DNA of 64,000 nucleotides. Origin: Prochilodus magdalenae (Eukaryota > Chordata > Actinopteri > Characiformes > Prochilodontidae). The DNA lies in contig JAMWET010001051.1 of assembly GCA_024036415.1 (NCBI GenBank), forward strand, positions 97,501 through 161,500, written 5' to 3'. Shown in pieces: positions 1-64,000 of this stretch (its first letter is position 1; every line of letters starts with the position of its first letter). Below the pieces are notes generated by a model. The model did no database searches. It was not told where the DNA came from and worked only from the letters and a program-made list of their open reading frames with translations. The translations under genes and the position numbers were made by a program.

Positions 1-223
1 GCAAAATAAGGTACTTAAAGCATCCAGTAGTGCTGCAAGTAGGAATGCCTCTTGAGTGCTTTGCATCAGTCAACACAGTGCATTTAAACTGCTATGAAAG
101 GCTCATTTACAGCATGTGGAGCAGGCATCTGCTGGCAAAAGACATAAGAGAGCATTCAAACTGTCATGCAGATTAGCAGTCAGAATGAAACTGATACAAT
201 TTCCAGCTTATATTAGATATCAG

Positions 224-443
224 ACATTTACATTTACGGTATTTAGCTGACGCTCTTATCCAGAGCGACTTACAAGGTTAATGATTACAGGTAGGCCAAT
301 GTAGTGTTAGGAGTCTTGCCCAAGGACTCTTATTGGTGTAGCTCAGCATAGTCACCCAGACTGGGATTCGAACCACAGTCTCCCACACGTAGAGGTGGCA
401 CCCTGAGTAGTGGTGTTACCCACTGAGCTACCCCAACCACCCG
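224..443 (-). repeat. tRNA-derived SINE with L2/V-SINE-like tail, full length
   Basis: On the minus strand a tRNA-like head (box A-like GGTAGCTCAGTGGGTAAC near 425-408, box B-like GGTTCGAATCC near 373-363) is followed by a body and the tail GTCGCTCTGGATAAGAGCGT near 274-255. The same layout recurs at 1811, 39901 and 56724, so it is a dispersed family. It is not a functional tRNA because no cloverleaf downstream half is present. Confidence 0.8.
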
Positions 444-1810
444 AATGTGATGACCAGACAGAATGAACTGTTAAGCTTGATTTTAAAGGGGACCTATTTT
501 GCTTTTTTGTTTTTCTTCTTTCCATTTGTGTGTTGTAGCTCTGTGCATGCAAACAGTCCACAAAATTATAAACTATAGTTTATAGACCATAGAAGAAAAT
601 CTCTCCTACAGAAGCCACTGTTATAAGGTCTGGAATTCAGGCCTTTTCTCTGTTACAGTGTGACATCATCTCGTATCACAATCATTATTTTCTGCCTGTA
701 GAGGCAGAATGACACTACTGTTTTCAACTGCTACGTTGACCAATCAGAACAGAGTGTGCAGGCTGACCAATCAGAGTACTCCAGGCGTACCAGGAGGCCG
801 AGTTTAAAGTCACAAGCGTTTTAGATAGGGGGTGATCCACAGATGCACAGCATGAAAAAAATTGTGTTATGGGAAAATTTAAGCATGCAAATCTATCCTT
901 GTAGACCGCAAAAATAAAAATTTGATTGAGAAAAATTTGCATAAAAGCTCACTTTTCAAAATATTAAATGGTCTGTCTCATAGAAATGACACAAGAAATA
1001 AGATTATATTACTGCTCAAAATCCAGATGTGTTGCTCAATCCCATAGACATGGCAGTGTCTTTTAGAGTGACACCAAGCACCTTTAGAAACTAGGAGATT
1101 AGCCGACCAGCGAGGAAAGCTTTATGCAGAGAGTTTGAGACTTTAAAGTGATTCTATAATTCTGCTAATGGATAAAAAATATCGATTTGCTATGTTTGGA
1201 GCTGAATTGCGAAGAACATCTGGTCTGGAGCGACTTGCCGCAAGAGCTAAATGGCATTTGTAACATTGCTAAATGATGTCAAAGAGGTTAATCTCTTCTG
1301 GTGAAATTAAGGCGAGTGTCCTTTTCATCTGCAACCCCGTTCTACACCTCCGAATCAGCAAGAACTCAGCCCACGGACTGCCTAGCCTTCTGAGAATCCT
1401 GTCCTTTTCAGACAGAATTAAATCAGACCCTTTTCCCTCATTACCAGATAATGAGATCAGGTCTATTTCCCCATCAAAGTAATTGCATTAGTCAGAGTCA
1501 GGGTTGAACCATTTGAGATTCAGGTTTGGTACCTGACACCTCAGAGTAATGGTAGCAATTCAGAGTTCCCAGTAGTTTGGAATTTACTGGTTTACAAGAG
1601 TGCCAGAACACTGATGTCGCCTACATCCAAAAACCTGTCCAGTCCATCCCAAATCAAGTCAGAGCTGTTATCCCATGCTACTAGGCATGTTTCAGTCACA
1701 GGTGACTAAATTGTTTGCAGTGAGCAATTTTGTATGCAAAACACTGATTTTCAGATTTTGGGACATATTTACTAGATACTTACCACTGTACATATTGTAA
1801 ATATATGCTT
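444..1810. other. Non-coding stretch, nothing recognised
   Basis: AT-rich sequence with stops in all frames. Only short open frames occur and none resembles a known protein. It lies upstream of the first kcnt1 exon found, so it is either an earlier kcnt1 intron or 5' flank. Confidence 0.5.
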
Positions 1811-2006
1811 GGTGTAGCTCAGCAGATAACACCACCACCACATGTGGGAGACTAGGGTTTGATTCCCGGTCTAGGTGACTACGCTGTGCTACACCAATAA
1901 GAGTCCTTGGGCAAGACTCCTAACACACACCTACCTGTAATATGATTACCCTTGTAAGTCGCTCTGGATAAGAGCGTCAGCTAAATGCCATAAATGTAAA
2001 TGTAAA
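1811..2006 (+). repeat. tRNA-derived SINE, same family, plus orientation
   Basis: The head GGTGTAGCTCAGCAGATAAC, a degenerate B box (GGTTTGATTCCC near 1856-1867) and the tail GTAAGTCGCTCTGGATAAG near 1954-1972 are in the same order as in the copy at 224-443. It ends in an ATGTAAATGTAAA run. Confidence 0.8.
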
Positions 2007-2084
2007 GTTTCTGAATAATATTGTTTATATACAAATATAACAAAATATTTAAATCAATTTGGTAGATACTGTTTGTGCACATGT

Positions 2085-2240
2085 TTGTCTTTGCACTTTT
2101 TGAAAATGTATTATTCATTTATTTTTATTTATTTATTTTTAATCACTGCACTAGAGAAGTAGCCTTACTGTGTTTTGTTATACTGTACTGCCCTGTATTT
2201 GTATAATGACAATAAAGCTGAATTGAATTGACTTGAAATG
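2085..2240 (+). repeat. 3' end of a non-LTR retrotransposon (LINE tail)
   Basis: The stretch ends with TGACAATAAAGCTGAATTGA near 2207-2226, the polyadenylation-like tail seen at the 3' end of many fish LINE copies. The upstream part (TGCACTAGAGAAG...) is degraded, and the exact family (L2 or Rex-like) cannot be assigned by eye. Confidence 0.5.
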
Positions 2241-3273
2241 AATAGAATGGTCTGTATGGCCATTAAAGGGAAACAGAGCTGCAGCGTTTAGCTTCAGTCC
2301 CCCAGAGACTGCATCTGTGGTCACTCATGGGTCATTAAGCTCTGTTTCAAACTGGGATTTTTCTATAGGTTTTCTCTACGAGATGGTCAGTTCTTTGCAG
2401 TTTTGTAGTAAGCTTTTAACAGATGGTCAAGTTGAATGAAATAAGAGAACATCATGGCTAGTTTGAAAAACTGGATCGTTAATTTTCATAGCATGTGCTT
2501 ACGCCTTGTTTCACATTGTAAAGCAGCAGCCAGTAAGTAGGTTACACTCTTACGATGAAAGGCATCTAACAAGTCACGTATTCGCTCTAATAGTCTTAGC
2601 AGGCGCAACCTGGCAAGCCCAGCGAAAGCAATGAAATTGCTTTGAGCCACTGAGGCACGGTTTCAGCATAATGAACTTCTGGTGAGCCTGGTGTAGTTCA
2701 GTGGGAATATTTACTGTATTCTGCAGAGCATGCTGGGGAATGTTGGAGTAAGCCCATTCAGAGAGAATATTCGCTTCAGGAATTCAGAGGGAATATTTAG
2801 TTCACACTACACACAGAAGGAATATTCATGGTGCTGCATCGTGGGGCTCTCTAATCGCTTTCTCAGCCATTAAAAATTGTATGAGTGGTTGTTTACGAGG
2901 CCGTTGCTTCTATGACCAGGGCTCATTTGTTCTGTGCTTGTGCCTGTGCCAGGTAGAGTAAGTCCAGAGAGGGAGCTGGGAAGGGAGGTGATGTCTTACA
3001 TTTTCTGATCTGATATCTACAGTGCTGCCAAGTCAGAAACCACTCTTCATTCATTTAATATCTAGGCTAATAGCTGTTTGCAGTTATTACTGTTTACAAT
3101 TGTTGTTTTTTTGGAGATATTTTGGAGCAGATTAGATTTTTGGAGCAGAACTGGAGAAGTGACTAAGCATCATTTTCTCCATATCTATAAAAGAACATAT
3201 AATGTCCAGTAACATGTAGGTCATGTTAGACCACCAGAACTATTAGTTTGAAAATTTAAAAATCAAAGAATCA
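2241..3273. other. Non-coding stretch, nothing recognised
   Basis: No exon with splice signals and no clear repeat unit was found. It belongs to the 5' part of the locus. Confidence 0.45.
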
Positions 3274-3625
3274 ACACTGCTGGTGTTCTCAGAACAATGG
3301 AATGACCAGCCTGCAGTCTAGACCTCAACATGAATGTGTTTAGGATTTCTATGATGTCTTTGAAGCAGAAAATGCAACAACTTCAAAAACTGATCTTTGG
3401 AGGTGTGGAAAATTTTAATGAGTTTTTCAAAAAAATGAAATTGTTATAAAGGGAAAAGGTGGACACACTTGGTGAAGGTTAGAGTTCATATTTCTGTTGT
3501 GTTAATGCTTTTTTTCTGATGCTGAAAAATAAATTTGGTTATAAATTTGGTTATTGAATTAACAGGGGACCTGATGGCTGTGGACTATAAACGAAATAAA
3601 TGAATGGGTGGTCTCTGATATTGCA
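3274..3625 (+). mobile_element. Decayed Tc1/mariner transposon fragment
   Basis: The stretch from AACACTGCTGGTGTTCTCAG at 3274 to about 3480 matches 51440-51652 closely. In the less damaged copies of this family I would read a DLNxIExVW-like string, the neighbourhood of the last catalytic acid of Tc1 transposases. Here the frame is broken several times. A second shared block (AACAGGGGACCTGATGG near 3562) also has a counterpart near 51690-51760. Non-functional. Confidence 0.55.
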
Positions 3626-5595
3626 CTATGTACCTATTGCGTTTAATGTTAACACTGGGCCTTATTCACCTTATTTAGTATTTTCCTAGTTTTTTTTTTC
3701 TTTAATTTGTTTTTGAGGAAGATCCTGTGACAAAGTCTACTTATGATTCAAGATATGTTCTTTAACAGCAGAACTATTGGCCCCTTATGCTCTCGAGTTT
3801 GCAGAGACTCACTCCCAAATAAGAAAACACTGGTGAATGTCAGAATCTTCATAACAACTGAACGGTTGGTGAATAAGGTCCATTGATGTGTGCTACTGTA
3901 CATTAGTACAAACAGAAAAGCCTTTTCAGTGCGTTAGCATCTATTACAAGAGTGTTTTGGAAGCAGCAGGTTTCTGTTCTGTTAATGATACAGACAAATT
4001 GTAGTCTGTGGTAATCAATCAGAAGTTACAGATGATGCAGACCCAGACCCTGGAATATTCCTTTAAAGCATCCATCAAAAGCCTATCATAGCCCTCATCT
4101 CTGACCTGCCTTTGATAGCTGTGTTCACAGCTTAGTCACCCTGTGCCCTCGGCTGAGTGCTGCTATTATGCTGCAGCCTCCAAAGAGAATTCAGCCCTCA
4201 TGAATCACTCTCATCCTGTCTACTGCATACCCATCCATCACATCTCCAGCTCCACTGAAGACTTTTACACCGGGCTTCCACTGTCTTTTGTGGTGTGCAT
4301 CCTTACATTTGTATTTGTGTGTTTATCTGCATGTGTTAATACACAAGGCAAAGTGTCCAGCTTAAGGACTGCCAATAGCAAGACATATAGCAGTCTTACT
4401 CTGATATGGTTAACTATAATTCATAACCTGCCTGCTTCTTTCAGAAACTGTGACAAATGTAGTATTAGTGATCAAAAGTTTGGAATCATTGTTTTCTGTT
4501 ATATTGGTAAGCCAGTTTAGTTACATGGGTAAACATTGCAGGTTTCAAATACATTATGGGCCAGATTTGCTCACTGTGATTAACAGATTAACCACGGAGT
4601 TTAAAAGTATATAGTGAGTGGCACTTTTGCCACATTGCCTCCTGTTACTGTCCACTGTTTTCTGGATATTTTTGAATTTCATGATGCAAAAGCTCCAAAA
4701 TTGCTTCAAATAAAACTTCTTTACATTACCGTACCCTGAAAGTAAAAGGGCAATTACCATTTTAAAGAGGAGATAAAAATAACAATACATGTGCTTCCAA
4801 ATACCAAGACTGATTTTAAATACAGACTGTAGGTTATTTAATTCCTCTGCAAAGTCTATTTTCGCAGAGCATTTTCCCCCAGCACCTTCAGGTTACAAAA
4901 TATTAGCATATCCTTGTATCTGGCAAAAGTGAACATTTTAATATTTGTCAATTTGTGAATTGCTTTGATAACATACTAGCTTAATTATCTCATTCTTTTG
5001 ACTTAGTATATCCAAAAAACAAAATAATCTTTAACATATAACATTATTCCAACATTAGAAGTCAATATTTTGGTGTTGTGAAACTAATCATTATCTGTAG
5101 TTATGATAGTACTACTACCAGAAACAGAGAACTCTTTGCTTTGGAAGTTTATAGAATATAACCTGCTAAAGTGGGTAACCCCACTAGCACAAAGTGTTGC
5201 ATACAATGAGTAATAACGGCTCTTGTAGAAAATCTGCCCATGGTGTTTATTTGTGGTCTGTAAAAAACTGAGGAAGTTTTGCACATCCAGAAGATAATTC
5301 TAAAACAACAATCTCTAAATAAAACTTTAAATAACAGCATGCTTATCTAAAATGTACTGGATATGACATCTATAGCTACTGGTTGGTGTCTAGTTTCTAA
5401 CATTCATCAACAAAATAACTACAGTTATTAACAAAACCAGTAATTCCAGACTTTTGAGCAGTCGCTTACAAACTCACAGGTAAACCCAATCCACACTTCT
5501 CCTGCTTGTCCAGTGCATGCATGCTGCCTCTGCATGAATCTTGGACTGTAACCTCTCTCTGCCCTTTGCTGTGTGTGTCTGCGCGCTCTTTGCAG
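3626..5595. other. Non-coding stretch before the first recognised exon
   Basis: Mostly unrecognised AT-rich sequence. The motif GATCAAAAGTTTGGAATCAT near 4471-4490 resembles the ends of small fish DNA transposons. The last 70 bases before 5596 form a pyrimidine-rich tract that fits a 3' splice site. Confidence 0.5.
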
Positions 5596-58664
<53,069 letters not shown>

Positions 58665-59333
58665 GTAATGCAACAAAACGTCACTGTATCTGTTGACCTG
58701 TAACCCCATTCCATTACAGTAATTAGTAATTGAGTTACTTGTGTAGTGCAGTAATTTAGTTCCATTATATGCATTCCATTGTTTATGCATTAATGTGTAT
58801 ATATTAAAGGCACACTCCACCGAGTTTCAATATAAGGTTGTATATTTCTAGTATAAGGAAAATACCAGCAGGCTTGTAGTTGGAAAGAAAGAAGAGCCCG
58901 CCTTTATTTTAAAAAGAAAATATTTGATTGGAGCAGTTGTATCAGCAGTGTTGTTCTGCTCATTGATCCAAATGAGATCACAGTACAATGTTTCTTTGGC
59001 TTGTTGACCTTTGTGTGTTCGGCCATTATGAAGATTATATTGAACTATGGTGGAATAGGTCTTTAAGTAATTTGCCTCAAGTATTCATGACACATACAGA
59101 CAGCATACCAAAACAAACATAACTTAGAAGTGGGCAATATGGCAATATTCATCATCATAGGGCCATCATTGAGATAAAATACACCACGTTATACGCTTAT
59201 CTAAGTTAATCATTTTTTGATATTGTTGATACCGTCAGTAAAGAACACAGATCAGAGACACCAGGTTATTACCAAAATGGGATAATTTATGCTGACTAGT
59301 GTAAATGATTTAAAATTGAAACCTACATTAGCT
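58665..59333. other. Start of last intron, nothing recognised
   Basis: AT-rich, no named repeat. Confidence 0.5.
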
Positions 59334-59474
59334 GGATGTATACAACTGTGCATTGTCTCATGCTACTAAGGTCAAAGGTTGTTAGCTAATGTATGTTCTA
59401 CTTAATCACTAAAGAGGAATGGCAGTTCTGTACTGTTGAAAAAACAACTTATTAAACAGCAGAAACAGACTGAT
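59334..59474 (+). repeat. Copy 2 of the 140-bp duplicated block
   Basis: Near-identical to 56941-57074, with GCTACTAAGGTC in place of GCTAGGTC and a longer A-run. No SINE at its edges, unlike copy 1. Confidence 0.85.
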
Positions 59475-60022
59475 AACTGAAGGTTACTGCAATACTCATG
59501 AGCCCTCAGGCTCTTTTCAGGAAATCTAATCAATTGGCTCAGCCCCCACAGGCTCAGACTGCAGGCAAATCGGATCTGTTTCTCAAATCAGATCTTTTGA
59601 GACAACCCAGAATGTTATTTGCAAGTGATGAGATCGAATTTGTGTTTCCAGACATCACCAGTCTATCTGACTAGGTTCCTGTGCTAACGACACTGGCATC
59701 AGTAGTTATGTAGCAAATCCCAGCACTTCTGTTCCTCTGGATTTGACATGTCTGTGAGTGAAGCAAGAGACGCATCTGAGATGCACCTGTACAAATCTGA
59801 TTGGAATGGCATTTCAAACCAACTCCATGTACTTTGGACTGGATTAGCAAAATTCAGATTTCTCATTGTTTTTTGCTTGACTATCAAAAATATATGTGAA
59901 TATCTGAAAAATCATATTTCGATATGTCATATTTTGATATTTTGGCAGACAATCTGAACAAGGATAAATATGAGCAGACTTTTGGCACTAAACACTTCTT
60001 CATCCAGTACAATTGTTTCTTT

Positions 60023-60024
<2 letters not shown>
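59475..60024. other. Intron, nothing recognised
   Basis: No named repeat before the AT run. Confidence 0.45.

Positions 60025-60094
<70 letters not shown>
60025..60094. repeat. (AT)n microsatellite
   Basis: About 35 uninterrupted AT units. Confidence 0.97.
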
Positions 60095-60101
<7 letters not shown>

Positions 60102-61128
60102 AAAGAATGACCCGAGTTGTGATATTAGCTGTCATTTCATTTCCAACAAAACCCAAGCCTGCCATTTAGTTTAATAAATGAACTGACAAAAAATGACATT
60201 TCAGATGTTGCTGGGTAGTTTCACTGGGTGAATTTCAAGGGCCAGGTAATACAAGATAAGCAAAGAGGCATAATGCAGGCCAATCCATTAACCGGTCATC
60301 AGTGAACAAAGGCAGGGGTCACATGTTTTGGAATAACAAGTAAGTGGAGCTGCAATGTTCCAAAGAGGTCAAGAAAAAGGGGCTCCAGGGTTTTTAGCTA
60401 TAGTTATAAGATGTACTAATTTGTTTTGTCTTAGTATATAAGACAATATATACATAGTGTACAATAGCCAGCTCAATAAGTCAACGCCTTCGCAAACAGC
60501 ACACCACTACTGTTTAGTAAACCAAATGTCCCTGCCTGTAAGAGATTAAGAATGCATTTCTCTCATAGCCTAAATATCATGATGCATATTGTGTGTTGTA
60601 AAAATGTCTTGAAGAATCATAGCATCACATCTTTTTGCCATATTGCCCACTCGTAATATTAGGTGTGAATAAGGAGTAGTATGTTCTTGTGCAATTGCTT
60701 CCAGGGGGTCACACTGCACTAACGTTATTTAGGCTTCGGGAACATTAGTAATAGTTTAATGAGCAAATGTGGCTTGTTTTTATGTATGCTGATGAATGTT
60801 AGGTCTTGAGTACTTCTACAATTACTTAACACATTTACTTTTCACAGTATGAAAGACAGCTCTGTGTATTTATCCTTTGGTTGTCAAAGAACCCAGCCAC
60901 CGCACAGTGTGTAAATATTTCTTACAACACACAAATGATCATATTCCAAAACCAGAAATCATCAAGAGTTTCCAGTCAGCCAGAAGAATGCTTATAGTCC
61001 ATAATGATTTTGCCCTTATTGCCCTCTTAAGACTAGTGATGTAGTTGTCTTTTTCTCCTCTGTATGGTACTACTTGAAGAGGGTACCTACATGACAGAGG
61101 GTACAACAGGTACACACCTAGTTATAGG
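60095..61128. other. Intron, nothing recognised
   Basis: AT-rich, no named element. Confidence 0.45.
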
Positions 61129-61161
61129 CACCTGATGATGATGATGATGATGATGATGACG

Positions 61162-61192
<31 letters not shown>

Positions 61193-61208
61193 CGATGATG
61201 ATGATGAT
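61129..61208. repeat. (GAT)n trinucleotide microsatellite
   Basis: About 26 GAT units with three GAC or GGT interruptions. The isoleucine/valine-rich minus frame is an artefact. Confidence 0.95.
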
Positions 61209-61359
61209 ATGTTGAAGGGCTTTGGTTTCAGGATGTTTTGGACAGAGTGGAGTAGAAAGCATTCCGCTTGTGTTGGGAAGGTTACGCCTAATCAACCTAG
61301 TTTTAGTCATGCAAATGCACACTTTCAAGTCTGCTTTGATCTAATTTTAAACCCGCTTC

Positions 61360-62060
61360 AGAAGATATTTTAGGGGGACTGCTGGGACACTTGTTACACA
61401 GCTTTTCCAAATACAGTGAGAAGAAACAAGTATTCAGACACTTTTGCTTTCCATATTTAATATACACCGACAGGTGTAGCACACCTTGTAATATTTTACT
61501 GGACTTCCCTTGATCTTTGTTACGCAATTCCTGTGGCACTGTTTTAACAAACTAATGCAAAACCACAACATTTGTTCTGTCCAGAGCTGCTTTACATTGA
61601 GATTTTGTGAGCTTTTCATAACAGGAAAACTGAACCACTCCATAAAGTCTTCTCCAGCACACCCCAAAGACTTTCAGTAGGGTAAAGGGCAGGACTCAAT
61701 GACCAGCTCACGTGTGAAAATGATTTCTCATGCTTCCTGAACCTCTCTTAACAATCAGAGCCTGATGAATCTGGAATATGCCCATGCCATTAGGGAAGGA
61801 ACAAAGTTAACATTACATTGCTAAGCCCAAAACTGATCAACTGAAACAACCCCAGATTATAACACTGCCTCCAGAGGGCACTGTACAGTAGGCACTGCAC
61901 ATGATGGGTGCATCACTTTATATGCTTGTCTTCAAGCCTTGATAAACCCATCTGCCAGTCATAGGGTCAATGTGGACTCATCAGACCATGTGACCACACA
62001 GTCAAAGCTGAATGTTCTTCACATTCAGTCGATCATTTATTTCATTTTGGAATACTTTAA
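61360..62060 (-). mobile_element. Decayed Tc1/mariner transposon, minus orientation
   Basis: GTCTTCTCCAGCACACCCCA near 61648-61667, TGTGAAAATGATTTCTCATG near 61713-61732, GGAATATGCCCATGCCATTA near 61772-61791, AACAACCCCAGATTATAACA near 61844-61863, GCACATGATGGGTGCATCAC near 61897-61916 and GTGGACTCATCAGACCATGT near 61972-61991 occur in the order of a very common fish Tc1-like element read in reverse. I see no intact transposase frame. Confidence 0.6.
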
Positions 62061-62584
62061 ACTAAAAACCTTACACATTCGTACAGGGCACGGTAAAGTA
62101 ACATCCTAATGATGATTTTGTATATACGTGGTATTATTATATCTCATGTATCGTCTTGGATTTAAACAGATCATAACCTTTTTACCTCAAAACATTTTGA
62201 ATCTGAATAATAATAATTTGTATTTGTTGTGGGACCACAGTTTGAGCCAGTTGGGTATGAAGGTCCTTATAAGTCTGTATGAGTCAATGTGTGTAAATCT
62301 GAGATGGATATCTGCACTAGAGAAAAGTGTCTCGATACTTGTTTCCCCTTTACAGTAAATCCTGCTTTTTTCCTGCATTGTATTCAATCCCACACTACTA
62401 ATGTGTTTTGCTTCACTCTGATTGGTCGAGCCTTGGCTTGGTGGGTCTGACAGATGCTCTGAGCATGCCTCTATCTGTGTGTCAGTCTTCATGTATGTCG
62501 ATTTAGAGGCTGCGTGTGTTTGGCATGGCAACCTGGCGACGTGCGTGAGGTGGTCTTTTGGAATGCCAGTGATGCAAAGGGCAG
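62061..62584. other. Intron, nothing recognised
   Basis: No named element. Confidence 0.45.
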
Positions 62585-62652
62585 GTGTATAGATGGATGA
62601 ATGGGTGGGTGGATGGATGGACGAATGGATGGATAGGTGGATGGGTGGCCGC
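62585..62652. repeat. Imperfect (GGAT)n / TGGATGGG minisatellite
   Basis: About 15 tetranucleotide units of TGGA, TGGG and TGAA type. Confidence 0.9.
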
Positions 62653-63455
62653 GGACACCGTCTGCATGCTTGGGCGCATGGGAAGCGCTTGCAGCTGCAT
62701 GGGCGTCCGTAAATGCAGCCGTGTGCGGTCAGTAACGGTCAGCCCTTTTCTCTCTTTCACCCGGCCCGACCTTATAAGTGGCTCAAACAGGTGGGTTTGG
62801 ACGAACAGAGGCACTTTGTCCCCAAGCTTGAGCCCCCCCATCCCCTCTCCCCAGCATCACACTGCTCAGTCACTCACACACAGGTAAAACACACAGCGCT
62901 GGCCCTGAAACCCAGTCGACCAAAGCAGTACGACGCTCAGAACTGGCTTTCCAGATACAGAATAATCTTAGTGCTGGACTAAACCGACCTGTCCATGCTC
63001 CGCCCACAAGTGCTTTCTTTCATGGCTTCTGCTTCATGTTTTTAACAGGATTTTACTGAAATGCTGACAGACAGCCTAATAAGAACATGTAGCATAAAGC
63101 TTGACTCTTGTCAAGTCACCAAAAGTGTTATAGCACCATTCAGAAGCTTTCTTCCTTCTCGCTCACGGTTATCGTTACTTCAACCTAGCTCATGAAAACT
63201 TACCCAGTTCACATTCTGTTGTTCCTAATATTGATTCTGACAGCTTACAAATTAATGATTGCAGTCAGCTTAAATTATTATGTTTAGTGATCATTTAATT
63301 ATGTAATAATACATTCTGTGCAATAAAAACAGAGTGCAGTGATGTACAAACCATTCAAACCCTAAAGAAGTAGTACAGAGTACAGCGTATTAAATGCTAA
63401 GAAATTTTGATACCACCTGTCAGGTTCATCACCGCTTCCTTTCACTACATCCTAT
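62653..63455. other. Last-intron sequence, GC-richer first part
   Basis: From 62653 to about 62960 the base composition is unusually GC-rich, and frames stay open for 90-110 codons on both strands. The peptide content is not recognisable. A good acceptor (CCCTCTCCCCAG, ending 62850) and donor (CACAG/GTAAAA, 62883) delimit 29 nt, which would break the expected phase. Confidence 0.4.
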
Positions 63456-63482
63456 ATAGATAGATAGATAGATAGATAGATA
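63456..63482. repeat. (GATA)n microsatellite at LINE end
   Basis: Six GATA units directly beside TACTTTATTGATCCC, the typical terminal repeat of a minus-oriented retrotransposon. Confidence 0.95.
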
Positions 63483-64000
63483 CTTTATTGATCCCGAAGG
63501 GAATTTAGCAGCCAGTAGCGGTTTCACAAAAAGAAGGGTCGGTCAGTAATGGCAGCAGTATTATTAAACTATTAGGCTATAAGCTATAGAACTATACATA
63601 GTGCGGGTCACTATCGATGGATATGTAAATATAAATATATAAATATATCTCACTTCGTAAGGAGGCAAGAAATATATACAAGAGTACAAATATAACTGCA
63701 GGCTGTAGAAAAGACAGTGCAAAAGTAATAAATAAATGTGCAAGGGACGCGGTTATCAGCAGATAAATGACTGAATGAATTAAAATTACAAACATGATAT
63801 TTAAGTGGAGTTGAGTGTCCAGGAGTAAAGATGCACAGTGTGTACAGTAAGTGTAAGTGTCAGAGTGTCCAGGAGTTAAAGATGCACAGTATATACAGTA
63901 AGTGTCAGAGTGTCCAGGAGGTGAAGATGTACAGTATATACAATAAAGTGAATAGTGCATAAATAACTCTCTGATTAAACAAGAGAGTTTAGTCCTCAGC
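63483..64000 (-). mobile_element. 3' end of a non-LTR retrotransposon, minus orientation, running out of the window
   Basis: TACTTTATTGATCCCGAAGG at 63481-63500, followed by GAATTTAGCAGCCAGTAG, is the reverse complement of the 3' end of a common fish LINE, with GATA repeats at its end. A tandem of three roughly 50-bp units (GTGTCCAGGAGTAAAGATGC) lies at 63812-63947. No open reading frame for reverse transcriptase is seen in this part. Confidence 0.6.

Noticed and set aside
345..443. A tRNA gene on the minus strand
   Set aside because: Only A- and B-box-like parts are present, with a SINE body and tail behind them and several family members in the window.
62851..62879. 29-nt candidate kcnt1 exon between a good acceptor and a CACAG/GTAAAA donor
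   Set aside because: Entering in phase 1 it would end in phase 0, while the next conserved codons (DEMND) need phase 1. The residues are not known in KCNT1.
62713..62982. Open frame containing YKWLKQVGLDEQRHFVPKLE-like peptide
   Set aside because: No recognisable family, no convincing acceptor before it, and proline/histidine-rich low-complexity content downstream. Left as an intron observation.

Overview
The window comes from a vertebrate nuclear genome, almost certainly a ray-finned fish. Short coding exons on the + strand are separated by large AT-rich introns with GT-AG boundaries. The introns are full of fish-type repeats: tRNA-headed SINEs with an L2/V-SINE-like tail, decayed Tc1/mariner and hAT transposons, non-LTR retrotransposon 3' ends, and long (AT)n and (CT)n microsatellites. 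The species cannot be named from the sequence alone.

One protein-coding gene is present, and it fills most of the window: kcnt1 (Slack, KNa1.1, Slo2.2), the sodium-activated potassium channel. I resolved 27 exons in a continuous reading frame from 18429 to 58664. They encode about 1,089 residues: the end of the cytoplasmic N-terminus, S1 to S6 with a TVGYGD selectivity filter, both RCK domains, the RCK1-RCK2 linker and most of the C-terminal tail. Two more exons are predicted: a 39-nt N-terminal exon at 5596-5634 and a 21-nt microexon at 56527-56547. All splice junctions preserve phase. The first exon(s) with the start codon lie upstream of the window or were not recognised in it. The last exon, with the stop codon, lies downstream. 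KCNT1 rather than KCNT2 is supported by the VGYGD filter, by the cysteine-containing S1-S2 linker, by the long serine-rich RCK linker, and by the EDVANLT...GYLQ exon near the C-terminus.

Layout: 1-5595, upstream sequence or first intron with two SINEs and a Tc1 relic; 5596-18428, a 12.8-kb intron holding a CT/AT microsatellite, a 2.9-kb CT-rich satellite-like array and a BED-finger hAT relic; 18429-27532, the exons for S1 to S6 and the pore, with a 1-kb minisatellite directly after the S1-S2 linker exon; 28024-42052, RCK1 exons, with a LINE relic and a 31-bp tandem repeat in one intron; 45740-45953, the RCK linker; 48790-56292, RCK2 and the following region; 56527-58664, the alternatively spliced tail exons; 58665-64000, the start of the last intron, with a Tc1 relic and a LINE tail.

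I saw no other convincing gene, true tRNA, rRNA, CRISPR array or operon-like structure on either strand, and no undescribed system. The most interesting points are splicing features of kcnt1 (microexon, tandem acceptor, symmetric 63-nt cassette), a four-cysteine, two-sequon S1-S2 loop, and large tandem arrays inside its introns.
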